DNA from: JBBTWG01 sp038062935
GTDB taxonomy: Bacteria; Patescibacteriota; Gracilibacteria; UBA1369; UBA12463
Reading direction: 5' to 3'
Length of the DNA stretch: 32,408 bases
Assembly (NCBI GenBank): GCA_038062935.1
Contig: JBBTWG010000048.1
Span: 1 to 32,408 of the forward strand
Part shown: positions 7,488 to 15,088 of the stretch, piece by piece
Layout: each line of letters opens with the position of its first letter
Numbering within the stretch: position 1 is the stretch's first letter
Position numbers and translations under genes: made by a program
Notes under the pieces: model-generated
The model's input: only the letters and a program-made list of their open reading frames with translations
What the model was told of the DNA's origin: nothing
Databases searched by the model: none

Positions 7488-9206
7488 CTATAAGTCCCTC
7501 ACCATATACGTCCCCTCCAATTCATATCCTTTTTTCTGATAATACTCGCGTGTCCCAATCCCCGCGATCACAGCCATTTTCTTGTACCCAGCCTCGCGAG
7601 CCAGATTCTCAGCAGATTGCATGAGCCGCGTCCCCCACCCGATATGCTGTTTTTGCGCTCCATCATGCCGTCCAACAGCAATCTGTTTTCCATAGACATG
7701 CACTTCACGAATAATCGCCGCACCGCGTAATTCCGAAAGAAAAGTCCGGTGGGGGAATCGAAGTCGCAGGAGAGCGATTAATTTATCTTGTTTCACATCT
7801 TCATACGAAAGAAACAGTTCCTCGCCACCGCTCGCCGCATATCGACGCACCACGAGCTCAATATCCTCGGGACGGACTTCGTGATTTTGCACTTCCCGAC
7901 TCCGAATATCACGACACGGTGTCCCCTCCTCCATGAGACGTTTCTCAACAATCTGACGAACATTCGAAATTTTCGAACCACCTTCGATGTCCGTCGCAGG
8001 AATATCGCGCGCCACACGATCCACGCGACACCACTCCGGCACGTCACGCATTTCCGCCACAAGCACCTCTTCCAAAGTTTTGTCATCATAAGGCTTGTAC
8101 AAACCCTTTCGAAAATCATTCACCAGAGCCGCTTTTGGCACGACGACGCACGGATAAATTTTCAAATAATCCGGCTGATATCCAGGACCGGTAGGACCAG
8201 AAAACAACTCCCCCACCATTCTCTTGTCCAATTCCACCGTTGATCCAGGGAGATTCGGCATCATATGATATCCAATTTTAAAGCCAGCATCCTTCAGAAG
8301 CGCCGTCGCATCGCGCACCGATTGCAGATCATGCCCACGTTTCGTAATCTCCTGAACACGATCATCCGTCGTCTGGACACCCAATTCGACCTTCGTGACG
8401 CCAAGATTGCGCAGTCGTCGAATCTCTTTTTCATCAATAAAGTCGGGTCGCGTTTCGATATTAATTCCAATGCATTTCACATCCGCCGTTTCATTTTTTT
8501 TCACCACGCTCTGCCAAGTCAGATTCCCGCTTGAGAGACTTTTCAAAATCACAGTATTCACCTCATCCACACCATACGGACTATCAATTTTCTGCTCATG
8601 CACGAGATCGCCCATATTGTCGGCACCAATAGCAGACATCTGAAAATAAAACTCATTCATCGCGAGCAAACATTGTTTCAGAAACCAAGTCTGGTAATGC
8701 CTCGGATACGAACTCCACGTCCCGCCAATCACACGCAACTCAACTTTGGAAATCACGTGACCCGTCATCGCCAGCGCTTTCAGACGCACAAAAACCTGCG
8801 TGTACGGATTGAACTGTTGACGAAAAGCACGCTGCGCAGCCGGCTGACTCGGCAGATAACTTTTCGGCATACGCACATCGGTAGGACAATACACACACTT
8901 CCCCGGACACGGAAAAGGCTTCGTCATCACCGTCACCGGCGCCACACCACTCATCGTGCGAACACTCCGTTTCTGAATCAAACTCAAAAGCACCTGATTC
9001 TCGACAATTTTCCCTTCCTGGAGTAGATCCTCATAGGCTTTGATGAAATGTAGATTATGAAAAATTTTTCCTTTTTTTTCTTTAATAATCTTATTGCGCA
9101 GTCGTTCAAAATCTTTGCGAGTGGCGATTTTCTCAGTTGTCGCTCGCTCCAAAATAAGCCGTGCGAGCACCTGATGTTCCTGAAGATTGATATGCGAAAA
9201 ATCCAT
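7488..9206 (-). CDS. elp3: Elp3-like tRNA wobble-uridine modification enzyme (radical SAM + GNAT)
   Basis: 572 aa, the two-domain layout of Elp3. It is the catalytic subunit that makes cm5U-type groups at U34 of tRNAs from acetyl-CoA and SAM. The N-terminal 90 residues are basic and helical (tRNA-binding part). The radical SAM cluster is CX3CX2C at C100, C104 and C107 (PFPCPGKCVYCPTD). VELRVIGGTWSSYP and GYHMMPNLPGST are further Elp3 signatures. The C-terminal GNAT domain (about 475-572) has QKQHIGWGTRLMQSAENLA and IAGIGTREYYQKKGYELEG. Most Elp3 proteins have YCPGG after the last Cys; here it is YCPTD. No other Elongator subunits are nearby, as in archaeal and bacterial stand-alone Elp3. It is divergent from a Trm9-like methyltransferase. 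Confidence 0.92.
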   Translation of the reverse strand: MDFSHINLQEHQVLARLILERATTEKIATRKDFERLRNKIIKEKKGKIFHNLHFIKAYEDLLQEGKIVENQVLLSLIQKRSVRTMSGVAPVTVMTKPFPCPGKCVYCPTDVRMPKSYLPSQPAAQRAFRQQFNPYTQVFVRLKALAMTGHVISKVELRVIGGTWSSYPRHYQTWFLKQCLLAMNEFYFQMSAIGADNMGDLVHEQKIDSPYGVDEVNTVILKSLSSGNLTWQSVVKKNETADVKCIGINIETRPDFIDEKEIRRLRNLGVTKVELGVQTTDDRVQEITKRGHDLQSVRDATALLKDAGFKIGYHMMPNLPGSTVELDKRMVGELFSGPTGPGYQPDYLKIYPCVVVPKAALVNDFRKGLYKPYDDKTLEEVLVAEMRDVPEWCRVDRVARDIPATDIEGGSKISNVRQIVEKRLMEEGTPCRDIRSREVQNHEVRPEDIELVVRRYAASGGEELFLSYEDVKQDKLIALLRLRFPHRTFLSELRGAAIIREVHVYGKQIAVGRHDGAQKQHIGWGTRLMQSAENLAREAGYKKMAVIAGIGTREYYQKKGYELEGTYMVRDL

Positions 9207-9215
9207 GCAAAAGCC

Positions 9216-9224
9216 ATTCTACCA
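9216..9224 (-). promoter_or_regulatory. Extended -10 promoter of elp3
   Basis: On the minus strand TGGTAGAAT fits the extended -10 (TGnTANNAT) and ends 9 nt before the elp3 ATG. The predicted start site leaves a leader of about 2-3 nt. It interleaves with the opposing methyltransferase promoter. Confidence 0.55.
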
Positions 9225-9226
9225 TG

Positions 9227-9232
9227 TATAAT
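9227..9232 (+). promoter_or_regulatory. -10 box of the Trm9-like methyltransferase gene
   Basis: Perfect TATAAT, 7 nt before the ATG at 9240, so transcription would begin at or next to that ATG. This supports 9240 over the ATG at 9231, which overlaps the -10. Confidence 0.55.
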
Positions 9233-9239
9233 GGTGTCC

Positions 9240-9908
9240 ATGAAGCCAGATTCTTGCGAGAAATTGCTCAAAAATGTCGAAAAAAGCTATGAAATAATCG
9301 CTGAAGAATTCTCAGCAACCAGAAATTTCGGATGGTCAGAGTTCGAAATTTTCAAAAAATATATTCCAGAAAATGCTCACGTCGCTGATATCGGATGTGG
9401 CAATGGACGCCTCAGAAAAAGTCTCCCAACAGAAATCAATTACACAGGAATAGACACGAACAAAACACTTCTCGAAAAAGCCAAAAAAGAGCATCTGAAT
9501 GACACTTTTCTAGAGGGGAATTTACTAGAAATTCCAACGAAAGAAACAATTTTTGATGTCACTTTCTGCATCGCCACACTTCACCACATCCCTTCTCCCC
9601 TCCTCCGAAAAAAAGCAATCCAGGAACTCGTACGCATCACCAAAAAAGACGGAATAATTATCATCACCGTCTGGAATCTCTGGCAAAAAAAATACTGGAA
9701 AAATATTTTCCGAGCATTCAAAAAATGGCTTTCTGGAGGAGAATATCAATGGAATGACCTCATGATTAGCTGGAGCGGAAAAGTTGATCGCTATTATCAC
9801 GCCTTCACGCAATCAGAATTGAAAAACCTTCTCAAAAAAGAAGATTTTAAAATAGAAAAATTCTTCAGAGAAGGTCATAATTACGTCGCCATATGCAGAA
9901 AAAAATAG
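9240..9908 (+). CDS. Trm9/ALKBH8-like SAM-dependent tRNA methyltransferase
   Basis: 222 aa from the ATG at 9240 (the ATG at 9231 would add three residues). It is a class I methyltransferase: VADIGCGNGRLR is motif I, YTGIDTN motif II, and TFCIATLHHI with a following AIQELVRITKKDGIIIITVW the post-I and IV region. Several features match the Trm9/ALKBH8 family rather than generic methyltransferases. These are an N-terminal Y..IAEEFSATRNFGW block (compare YN.IA.HFS.TR...W), an SWSGK segment, VDRYYHAFTQSELKNLL (compare RYYHVF..GELE), and a C-terminal EGHNYVAICRKK (compare GNWCVILQK). In eukaryotes Trm9/Trm112 methylates the cm5U34 made by Elongator to give mcm5U34. It is divergent from elp3 and overlaps the next gene by 16 bp. 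Confidence 0.8.
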   Translation: MKPDSCEKLLKNVEKSYEIIAEEFSATRNFGWSEFEIFKKYIPENAHVADIGCGNGRLRKSLPTEINYTGIDTNKTLLEKAKKEHLNDTFLEGNLLEIPTKETIFDVTFCIATLHHIPSPLLRKKAIQELVRITKKDGIIIITVWNLWQKKYWKNIFRAFKKWLSGGEYQWNDLMISWSGKVDRYYHAFTQSELKNLLKKEDFKIEKFFREGHNYVAICRKK

Positions 9909-10663
9909 TCATTCTCGAAGTTCCTTTCGACCAAGTCACACTCGAAACAGCAGTCAAAAAAGTCGAAGAAATGATAGAAAGTGAAGGCCAATTCCAAATC
10001 GCCACACCCAATCCAGAAATGGTCCTGGAGGCACGAAAAAACGAAAAATTTCTTCACCTTCTTCAAAAAACAGAACTCAATATTCCTGATGGAATAGGCA
10101 TTGTTTGGGCATCGAAGTGGCTAAAATTTCGGGGGAAAGATGACTCGCTCCCGCAAAGAGTTACCGGTACTGATCTCATGGAAAAAATTCTCAAAAAATC
10201 GACAGAATCTTCCTCTCACCTCTTCCAGAAAAAAGTATTCCTCCTCGGAGCAGCAGAAGGAGTTGCAAAAAAAACGAAAGAAATATTTGAAAAAAAATTT
10301 CCAGATATCCAAATAACAGGCTTCGAAAGCGGAACTCCCGATGAAAAAGACGAAGAAGATCTGATTCAGAAAATAAATCATTCACAGGCAAAAATCCTCT
10401 TCGTCGCTTATGGAGCTCCAAAACAGGAATTCTGGATCGCAAGGAATCTCCACAAAATGCCACTCATCAAAATCGCGATCGGTGTCGGAGGAGCATTCGA
10501 CTTCTTCGCAGGAATACGGAAACGCGCACCAGACTGGATGCAGAAAACAGGACTAGAATGGCTATACAGAGCCATTCAGGAACCACGAAGAATCAAAAGA
10601 ATTTACAACGCTGTAATTAAGTTTCCCCTCGCTTTCCTTTTTTCTTCGAAGAAGAAACGTTAG
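9893..10663 (+). CDS. WecG/TagA/CpsF-family glycosyltransferase (GT26)
   Basis: 256 aa, standard for the family, which adds ManNAc-type sugars to lipid-linked GlcNAc in teichoic acid, ECA or capsule synthesis. The ATPNPEMV motif (T38) and the catalytic Asp in IPDGIGIVWASKW (D66) are present. The core has KVFLLGAAEGVA, LFVAYGAPKQEFW and GVGGAFDFFAG, all typical. The C-terminal tail (RAPDWMQKTGLEWLYRAIQE) is the membrane-contact appendage of TagA, followed by RRIKRIYN. The start overlaps the methyltransferase stop by 16 bp, so the two are co-translated. The acceptor cannot be deduced. The 3' end overlaps the convergent small membrane-protein gene by 47 bp. Confidence 0.93.
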   Translation: MQKKIVILEVPFDQVTLETAVKKVEEMIESEGQFQIATPNPEMVLEARKNEKFLHLLQKTELNIPDGIGIVWASKWLKFRGKDDSLPQRVTGTDLMEKILKKSTESSSHLFQKKVFLLGAAEGVAKKTKEIFEKKFPDIQITGFESGTPDEKDEEDLIQKINHSQAKILFVAYGAPKQEFWIARNLHKMPLIKIAIGVGGAFDFFAGIRKRAPDWMQKTGLEWLYRAIQEPRRIKRIYNAVIKFPLAFLFSSKKKR

Positions 10664-10907
10664 AAGCCTTGCTTCGAAGCATCTCAATAAACGGTCCAAT
10701 ATGCTCAAAAAGCGTATTGAGAATCTTGAATGGAGTCAAAACCAACTGGTTTATTTTCTCAGTCACTTCTTCGATTCCATGCGTCACTTTCGAAACATCA
10801 CGCAGCACAAAAGTGAGATACATGAGCGCAATAGAAAGAAAAATAACCAAAATCAAAAAACCGCCAGCCAGAGAAATATAGAGAACATCGAGTGAGGTAG
10901 TAATCAT
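10617..10907 (-). CDS. Small single-span membrane protein, unknown function
   Basis: 96 aa. One N-terminal transmembrane helix (about 8-32, LYISLAGGFLILVIFLSIAL and beyond) is followed by an amphipathic helix with coiled-coil character (LRDVSKVTHGIEEVTEKINQ) and a strongly basic C-terminus (SSSKKKGKRGET). The layout resembles DUF948-like small membrane proteins, but no firm assignment is possible. It lies 21 bp after gatB and is probably the last gene of that operon. Its 3' 47 bp overlap the convergent GT26 gene. Such long overlap is unusual but both reading frames look real. Confidence 0.7.
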   Translation of the reverse strand: MITTSLDVLYISLAGGFLILVIFLSIALMYLTFVLRDVSKVTHGIEEVTEKINQLVLTPFKILNTLFEHIGPFIEMLRSKASNVSSSKKKGKRGET

Positions 10908-10928
10908 GAGTGAGGAGGAATTAAAAGT

Positions 10929-12368
10929 TTATAAAATTAATTTTTTGAGAATATCACTCGCCATCTGTGGATTCGCTTTTCCTTTCATCTCTTTCATTAC
11001 TTGACCCACCAAGAAACCAAAAACTTTCTCTCGACCAGATTTATATTCGGCCACGACAGAAGGATTTTCTGCCAAAACTTTTTGCGCAATAGTCTCGATC
11101 GCGCCAGTATCACTCACCTGCGAGAGACCCTTTTCTTCAATGATCTCTGCTGCAGATTTCCCAGTCTCGTACATCGCTTCAAAAACTTCCGTCTTCGCCA
11201 TCGTATTCGAAACTTTTCCATCAGCTACGAGGTCCAGGAGTTCGGCAACTTTTTGAGGAGTAATAGAAAATTCAGCAATCGGTCGAGCATTTTCTTTCAC
11301 ATAGAAGAGCACTACACTCGTCACAAAAGAGGCCACTTTTTTTGGTTGCTCTTTCGTCGCAGCAAGAGTTTTTTCGAAATACGCCGCTAAATCTTTATCA
11401 GAAACAAGCAACACGGCATCATCTTTTGCAAGGCCAAAATCAGCAATATACCGATCACGTTTCTGCATCGGAAGCTCAGGAAGTTGTTTGCGAATTTCAC
11501 CAAGCATTTCTTCATTCACCAAAAGTGGAGGAAGATCAGGCTCAGGAAAATATCGATAATCATCAGCACCTTCTTTGTCGCGCATGAAATACGTTTCGCC
11601 CTTCTCTTCGTCCCATCCGACAGTAATATCTTTGCTCTGGTGCTGACCGTCATCCCACAATTTCCTCTGACGACGAACTTCAAATTCAATCGCAGAAACA
11701 AGAGAACGAAACGAGTTCAAATTCTTGATTTCAGCCCGAGGATAGAGCTTCTCATCCCCTTCAGGACGCAATGAAACACTCGCATCAAAACGCATCATCC
11801 CCTTCTCCATGTCAGCCTCCGAAGCATTCACATAGCGCAAAATACTCTGAATCGCACGGGCATAGAGCTCAGCCTGCTGCGAACTGCGAATATCCGGTTC
11901 AGAAACGATCTCCATAAGCCCAATCCCGCTGCGACTATAATCACAGAGAGATCCACCAGAAACGTGACTCAATTTTCCCGCATCATCCTCGACATGCAAA
12001 CGATTGATGCGAATTTTCTTCTTCTCGTCACCAATTTCAATGTTCAAAAATCCATTTTGCGAAAGAGGTTGATCAAACTGCGAAATCTGGAAACCTTTCA
12101 CGAGATCGGGATAAAAATAATTCTTCCGATCAAATTTAGAAAACGGAGGAACGACACAATTAAGCGCCAAAGAAGCGATCAAAGCCTTGGAAACAGCCTC
12201 CTTATTCACCACGGGAAGTTGCCCAGGAAAACCCATGCAAATCGGACACGTATGTTCATTCGGCAAAGAATTCCAGGCACTCGCGCTACACGAACAAAAA
12301 AGTTTCGACTGCGTCGCAATTTCGGCATGAATCTCGAGACCGATGACAGTCTCAAAAGTAGAAGGCAT
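10929..12368 (-). CDS. gatB: Asp-tRNA(Asn)/Glu-tRNA(Gln) amidotransferase subunit B
   Basis: 479 aa from the ATG at 12368, normal GatB length. The kinase-like subunit phosphorylates the misacylated Glu or Asp on tRNA so that GatA can amidate it. The opening (FETVIGLEIHAEIATQSKLF) is the family signature. Cysteines at C25, C27, C41 and C44 (FCSC...CPICMG) look like a zinc site. The C-terminus (VMKEMKGKANPQMASDILKK) is the YqeY-like tail that binds tRNA. An upstream in-frame extension of 70 codons into coaE is rejected. gatA and gatC are not in the window. A consensus extended -10 ends 9 nt before this ATG, inside the coaE stop. Confidence 0.96.
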   Translation of the reverse strand: MPSTFETVIGLEIHAEIATQSKLFCSCSASAWNSLPNEHTCPICMGFPGQLPVVNKEAVSKALIASLALNCVVPPFSKFDRKNYFYPDLVKGFQISQFDQPLSQNGFLNIEIGDEKKKIRINRLHVEDDAGKLSHVSGGSLCDYSRSGIGLMEIVSEPDIRSSQQAELYARAIQSILRYVNASEADMEKGMMRFDASVSLRPEGDEKLYPRAEIKNLNSFRSLVSAIEFEVRRQRKLWDDGQHQSKDITVGWDEEKGETYFMRDKEGADDYRYFPEPDLPPLLVNEEMLGEIRKQLPELPMQKRDRYIADFGLAKDDAVLLVSDKDLAAYFEKTLAATKEQPKKVASFVTSVVLFYVKENARPIAEFSITPQKVAELLDLVADGKVSNTMAKTEVFEAMYETGKSAAEIIEEKGLSQVSDTGAIETIAQKVLAENPSVVAEYKSGREKVFGFLVGQVMKEMKGKANPQMASDILKKLIL

Positions 12369-12377
12369 ATCGCGAGT

Positions 12378-12386
12378 ATTATAACA
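12378..12386 (-). promoter_or_regulatory. Extended -10 promoter of gatB, overlapping the coaE stop
   Basis: TGTTATAAT on the minus strand is a full extended -10 consensus. It ends 9 nt before the gatB ATG. The coaE TAA (12381-12379) lies inside TATAAT. Confidence 0.6.
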
Positions 12387-12963
12387 GATCTGCCAAAATT
12401 CTCGAAAGTTTCTGCTGAAATTCCTCAAGACTTCCACCATTGAAAACAGAAAAATTCGCTTCATAGTGAGGTGAACAGCTCCAGAAAAAATCAAAAGCAG
12501 CCTTCGAAAGTCCTCTCGCCTGCACTCGCTCGAAACACGCATCACGCGGCGCAGAAACCTCCAAAAGAAAGTCCACAAATTGCCCTAAATAGAGTGAATC
12601 AAAATACGTAGATTCGATCACGACACATTGAGGAGCAGAGCCAACAGGAAGAATCGGAAGACTTCGAAGAATTTCACCGATACGAACATTCACGAGCGGA
12701 TGAATTACGGAATGAAGTTCCGAAAGTCGACCAGGATTCTCAACCAAAAACATTAAAAGCTTTTTCCGATCGACACTCCCCTGTTGATTCAAAAAAGATT
12801 TCCCAAAAAGTTCAACAACGCCAGCACTTCCGGCACCACCAACTTCGTACAACTCGCGCACAATCACATCTGCATCAATGCCGAAAAAACCATTTTTCTC
12901 GAAGAAACGACGAGCAGTCGATTTTCCAGAAGCGATCGATCCAAAAATACCAAGAACCATCAT
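12379..12963 (-). CDS. coaE: Dephospho-CoA kinase
   Basis: 194 aa. It performs the last step of CoA synthesis, phosphorylating the 3'-OH of dephospho-CoA. The P-loop is GSIASGKST (8-16). IDADVIVRELY holds the substrate-binding DAD (30-32), and VIHPLV is the conserved lid and binding segment. A member this short is normal. Tandem ATGs at 12963 and 12960 are equivalent starts. It follows the HEPN-motif gene by 6 bp, and its stop codon is used in the gatB -10. CoA is also the acetyl donor for Elp3 in this window, although no direct link is implied. Confidence 0.94.
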   Translation of the reverse strand: MMVLGIFGSIASGKSTARRFFEKNGFFGIDADVIVRELYEVGGAGSAGVVELFGKSFLNQQGSVDRKKLLMFLVENPGRLSELHSVIHPLVNVRIGEILRSLPILPVGSAPQCVVIESTYFDSLYLGQFVDFLLEVSAPRDACFERVQARGLSKAAFDFFWSCSPHYEANFSVFNGGSLEEFQQKLSRILADLL

Positions 12964-12969
12964 AGAAAA

Positions 12970-13383
12970 TCAGAGAGGAATTCCGAGGTCACGAAAAGCC
13001 CTTTTGAAAGCCCTCAATGCGTTACGCGCATCTACCACAGAAATTGAAGCATCAACTTCATGCGCAATAAAATTACGAAGTTTGTGAGCTCTCCACATAC
13101 CCTGAACGTCATGAAAGTTCTTTTCAGCTCGACGCATTTTCTCTGCCAAACTCCCTTCATATCCAGACATCCCCAAAATGCGATCAAAAAGCTTATCAGC
13201 TTCCATCACGACAAACCGAGGATCCTGATGAACAATCGCCTCAAGCCTTACAAAACGATCGCGAAAAAAGCCAATATCTTTCTCTGAAAAACGTACCTTT
13301 TTGCGAAAAAAGAAAAAACAGACACCGAGCAGCACAATCACTGCAACAAAAACGCCAATAATAATTAATAAATTTTGATCCAT
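12970..13383 (-). CDS. Membrane-anchored protein with a HEPN-like RNxxAH motif, unknown function
   Basis: 137 aa. A single N-terminal transmembrane helix (4-26) is followed by basic residues (RKKVRFSEK), predicting a cytoplasmic helical domain. Near the C-terminus HKLRNFIAHEVD contains R103 and H108. This fits the R-x4-6-H signature of HEPN domains, where it is the RNase active site in many toxins and in CRISPR/Cas or abortive-infection proteins. The remainder is helical and charged. Assignment to HEPN rests on the motif only; non-nuclease HEPN proteins also exist. It lies between a PH-domain membrane protein gene (5 bp upstream) and coaE (6 bp downstream), in one operon. Confidence 0.75.
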   Translation of the reverse strand: MDQNLLIIIGVFVAVIVLLGVCFFFFRKKVRFSEKDIGFFRDRFVRLEAIVHQDPRFVVMEADKLFDRILGMSGYEGSLAEKMRRAEKNFHDVQGMWRAHKLRNFIAHEVDASISVVDARNALRAFKRAFRDLGIPL

Positions 13384-13388
13384 AAAAA

Positions 13389-13991
13389 TTATTCATCACC
13401 CTCATCATCCTCTTCGGGAACACCATGCTCTTTCACATGTTCACGAACCATGCCCGAAAGAAGTTGACGAAGAGTTTTGTGATCCTGAGTGTTCTTGCCA
13501 TTCATGTAGTTCTCTTGACAACGCAAAATAACTGTCTCAGCAACAGCAGGACGAGAAGCATCTTTCAAAGTAACAGCCGCACCAGAACCAGCTTTTTCAA
13601 GCATTAAATCACCATAGTTCAAAATAGTTCTCCAGAAACCAGCAATAGAATAACTAATTCCCTCGAGCAAGTGATACTCAATACGGGTCATTGCAACATG
13701 GAAAAGTCCATCAGACTTAATATCCAAAATAGCACGATCAGTAATAATCCAAACATCATAATACCAACGATACAAATCCATAAGCATCTGTCCAATGCCA
13801 AAAAAAACCCATATCAAAGACGCAATCAAAAGTTGAGGAAAGAATTTCCAAAGGACAAATGGCAAAAAAAGTCCAATGATAAAAATGCGAATCAGGTCAG
13901 GTAAAACGATAAAGAAAGTCTTGTGGACAACATGTTGAACCGTCTCTTTTTTCTCGAGATAGTCGGCAAAAAAATAATTAGCAAGCATCAT
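13389..13991 (-). CDS. Bacterial PH-domain (YdbT/DUF304-like) membrane protein
   Basis: 200 aa. Two transmembrane helices lie at about 25-47 and 52-70, followed by a bacterial PH domain (about 75-150) with YYDVWIITDRAILDIKSDGL and RIEYHLLEGISYSI. That wording (W.ITD.R.ild..g.f) is typical of bPH2 membrane proteins. The C-terminus is acidic (PEEDDEGDE). Function is unknown; relatives are linked to membrane stress or protein export. It is the first gene of the operon leading through the HEPN-motif gene, coaE and gatB, and is divergent from lepB over 28 bp. Confidence 0.8.
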   Translation of the reverse strand: MMLANYFFADYLEKKETVQHVVHKTFFIVLPDLIRIFIIGLFLPFVLWKFFPQLLIASLIWVFFGIGQMLMDLYRWYYDVWIITDRAILDIKSDGLFHVAMTRIEYHLLEGISYSIAGFWRTILNYGDLMLEKAGSGAAVTLKDASRPAVAETVILRCQENYMNGKNTQDHKTLRQLLSGMVREHVKEHGVPEEDDEGDE

Positions 13992-14015
13992 AGGTTTCTA
14001 GGAAAAGAAAATTTC

Positions 14016-14024
14016 TGATATGAT
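14016..14024 (+). promoter_or_regulatory. Extended -10 near the lepB start
   Basis: TGATATGAT fits TGnTANNAT. It overlaps the ATG at 14020, so if used, lepB must start downstream (ATG at 14077). Confidence 0.4.
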
Positions 14025-14709
14025 TGTACCAGTCGCTGAGAAAAATAAAATAACTTTTGAAAACCTTTTACGGAATATGCAAAAAAAAATCCTACCTTTC
14101 ATTCTCGAAACTGTTATTGATCTTGCCATTATTGGCTTACTAGTAGTGCTTATTCGAAGTTTCATAGCATCACCTTTCCAAGTTCATGGGTCATCCATGT
14201 GTCCAACTTTTAATTATGAAAATGGCATCTGCGAAACAGACTATGGAGAATATCTCATCATTTCCAAATTCAAATACCTCTTCGGAAACCCACAGAGAGG
14301 CGATATCGTGGTTTTTGAACCACCAAATCAGCCAAAAGGAAGCGCACAAGAATTTTTTATCAAAAGAGTTATTGGGCTTCCAGGAGAAACAGTAGAAATA
14401 AGCAACGGGAAAGTCTACATCAACGGAAAAAAACTTGATGAGCCATATCTCAAAGGGAAAGAGACGTTTCCGGCCAGTGGAACTTCACAAAAATATGAAG
14501 TCCCTGAAGAAAAATATTTCGTTATGGGAGATAACCGTGATCACAGTATAGACTCCAGATGGTGCTTCCGAGATAGCATTATAGGAGGCTGCAAAGGCGG
14601 AAAAACAGCCTATCTCACGAAGGACATAATACAAGGAAGATCATGGATTATACTCTATCCATTCTCAAAAATGGGACTCATCCCAGCTGAAGACTACAAA
14701 TTTCAGTGA
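14020..14709 (+). CDS. lepB: Signal peptidase I
   Basis: 229 aa from the ATG at 14020, or 210 aa from the ATG at 14077. It cuts signal peptides from exported proteins. One transmembrane anchor (about 30-50) precedes the catalytic Ser in VHGSSMCPTF (S59), and the Lys general base is in FFIKRVIGLPGE (K115). Box E is MGDNRDHSIDSRW. A Cys-containing insertion (CFRDSIIGGCKGGKTAYL) replaces the short loop usual before the final strand. An extended -10 (14016-14024) covers the first ATG, which favours the ATG at 14077. The likely clients in this window include the secreted GX3-repeat protein. The last 7 bp overlap the convergent gene. Confidence 0.95.
   Translation: MIVPVAEKNKITFENLLRNMQKKILPFILETVIDLAIIGLLVVLIRSFIASPFQVHGSSMCPTFNYENGICETDYGEYLIISKFKYLFGNPQRGDIVVFEPPNQPKGSAQEFFIKRVIGLPGETVEISNGKVYINGKKLDEPYLKGKETFPASGTSQKYEVPEEKYFVMGDNRDHSIDSRWCFRDSIIGGCKGGKTAYLTKDIIQGRSWIILYPFSKMGLIPAEDYKFQ
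14023..14031 (-). promoter_or_regulatory. Extended -10 of the PH-domain operon
   Basis: TGGTACAAT on the minus strand fits the extended -10 and ends 31 nt before the ATG at 13991. It interleaves with the opposing lepB element at 14016-14024. Confidence 0.45.
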
Positions 14710-15080
14710 TGACTTCGAAGCATCGAATAAAATTCCAAAAGCGTCATGCAAAAAACGAGGAGGAGGCCAGTCCACCAACTCAAAACTCCAAGCAATTGAA
14801 GTGCTAATGCAATGATCACCACAATACTCAAAAAAAGTCCTTGTCGAAGGGAAATATTAATATGTTCATAATAAATTTCATTTCGATTCAAAAAAAGACG
14901 AAAATAAAACCCTACTAAAGAAAAACTGCAGAGCAGGGCAAGAAAAAAAGTTATAAAAAAGAGAGAAAGAGACATTCCGAGCGACTCAAATGGATTCAAC
15001 TTGAAAAGTACCAGAGCAAATCCAATCCAGCTAAAAGCTCCTGCGAGGGCGATAAAAGAAAGATAACGACTATGAGACAT
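14703..15080 (-). CDS. Small multi-span membrane protein, unknown function
   Basis: 125 aa with four hydrophobic segments (about 7-26, 33-60, 82-99 and 102-118) and very few charges except around NRNEIYYEHIN between spans 2 and 3. No family was recognised. It follows the 272-aa membrane protein gene by 8 bp on the same strand, so the two probably act together. The 3' end overlaps lepB by 7 bp. Confidence 0.75.
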   Translation of the reverse strand: MSHSRYLSFIALAGAFSWIGFALVLFKLNPFESLGMSLSLFFITFFLALLCSFSLVGFYFRLFLNRNEIYYEHINISLRQGLFLSIVVIIALALQLLGVLSWWTGLLLVFCMTLLEFYSMLRSHH

Positions 15081-15088
15081 ACATAAAG

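Noticed and set aside
9057..9239. An N-terminal extension of the methyltransferase running into elp3
   Set aside because: It overlaps the elp3 coding region antisense. Homology to Trm9-type proteins starts after 9240 and the promoter is at 9227-9232.
10929..12578. An extended 549-aa version of gatB starting inside coaE
   Set aside because: The added 70 residues are a shadow of coaE. The conserved GatB start (MPSTFETVIGLEIH) is at 12368, with a -10 box just upstream.
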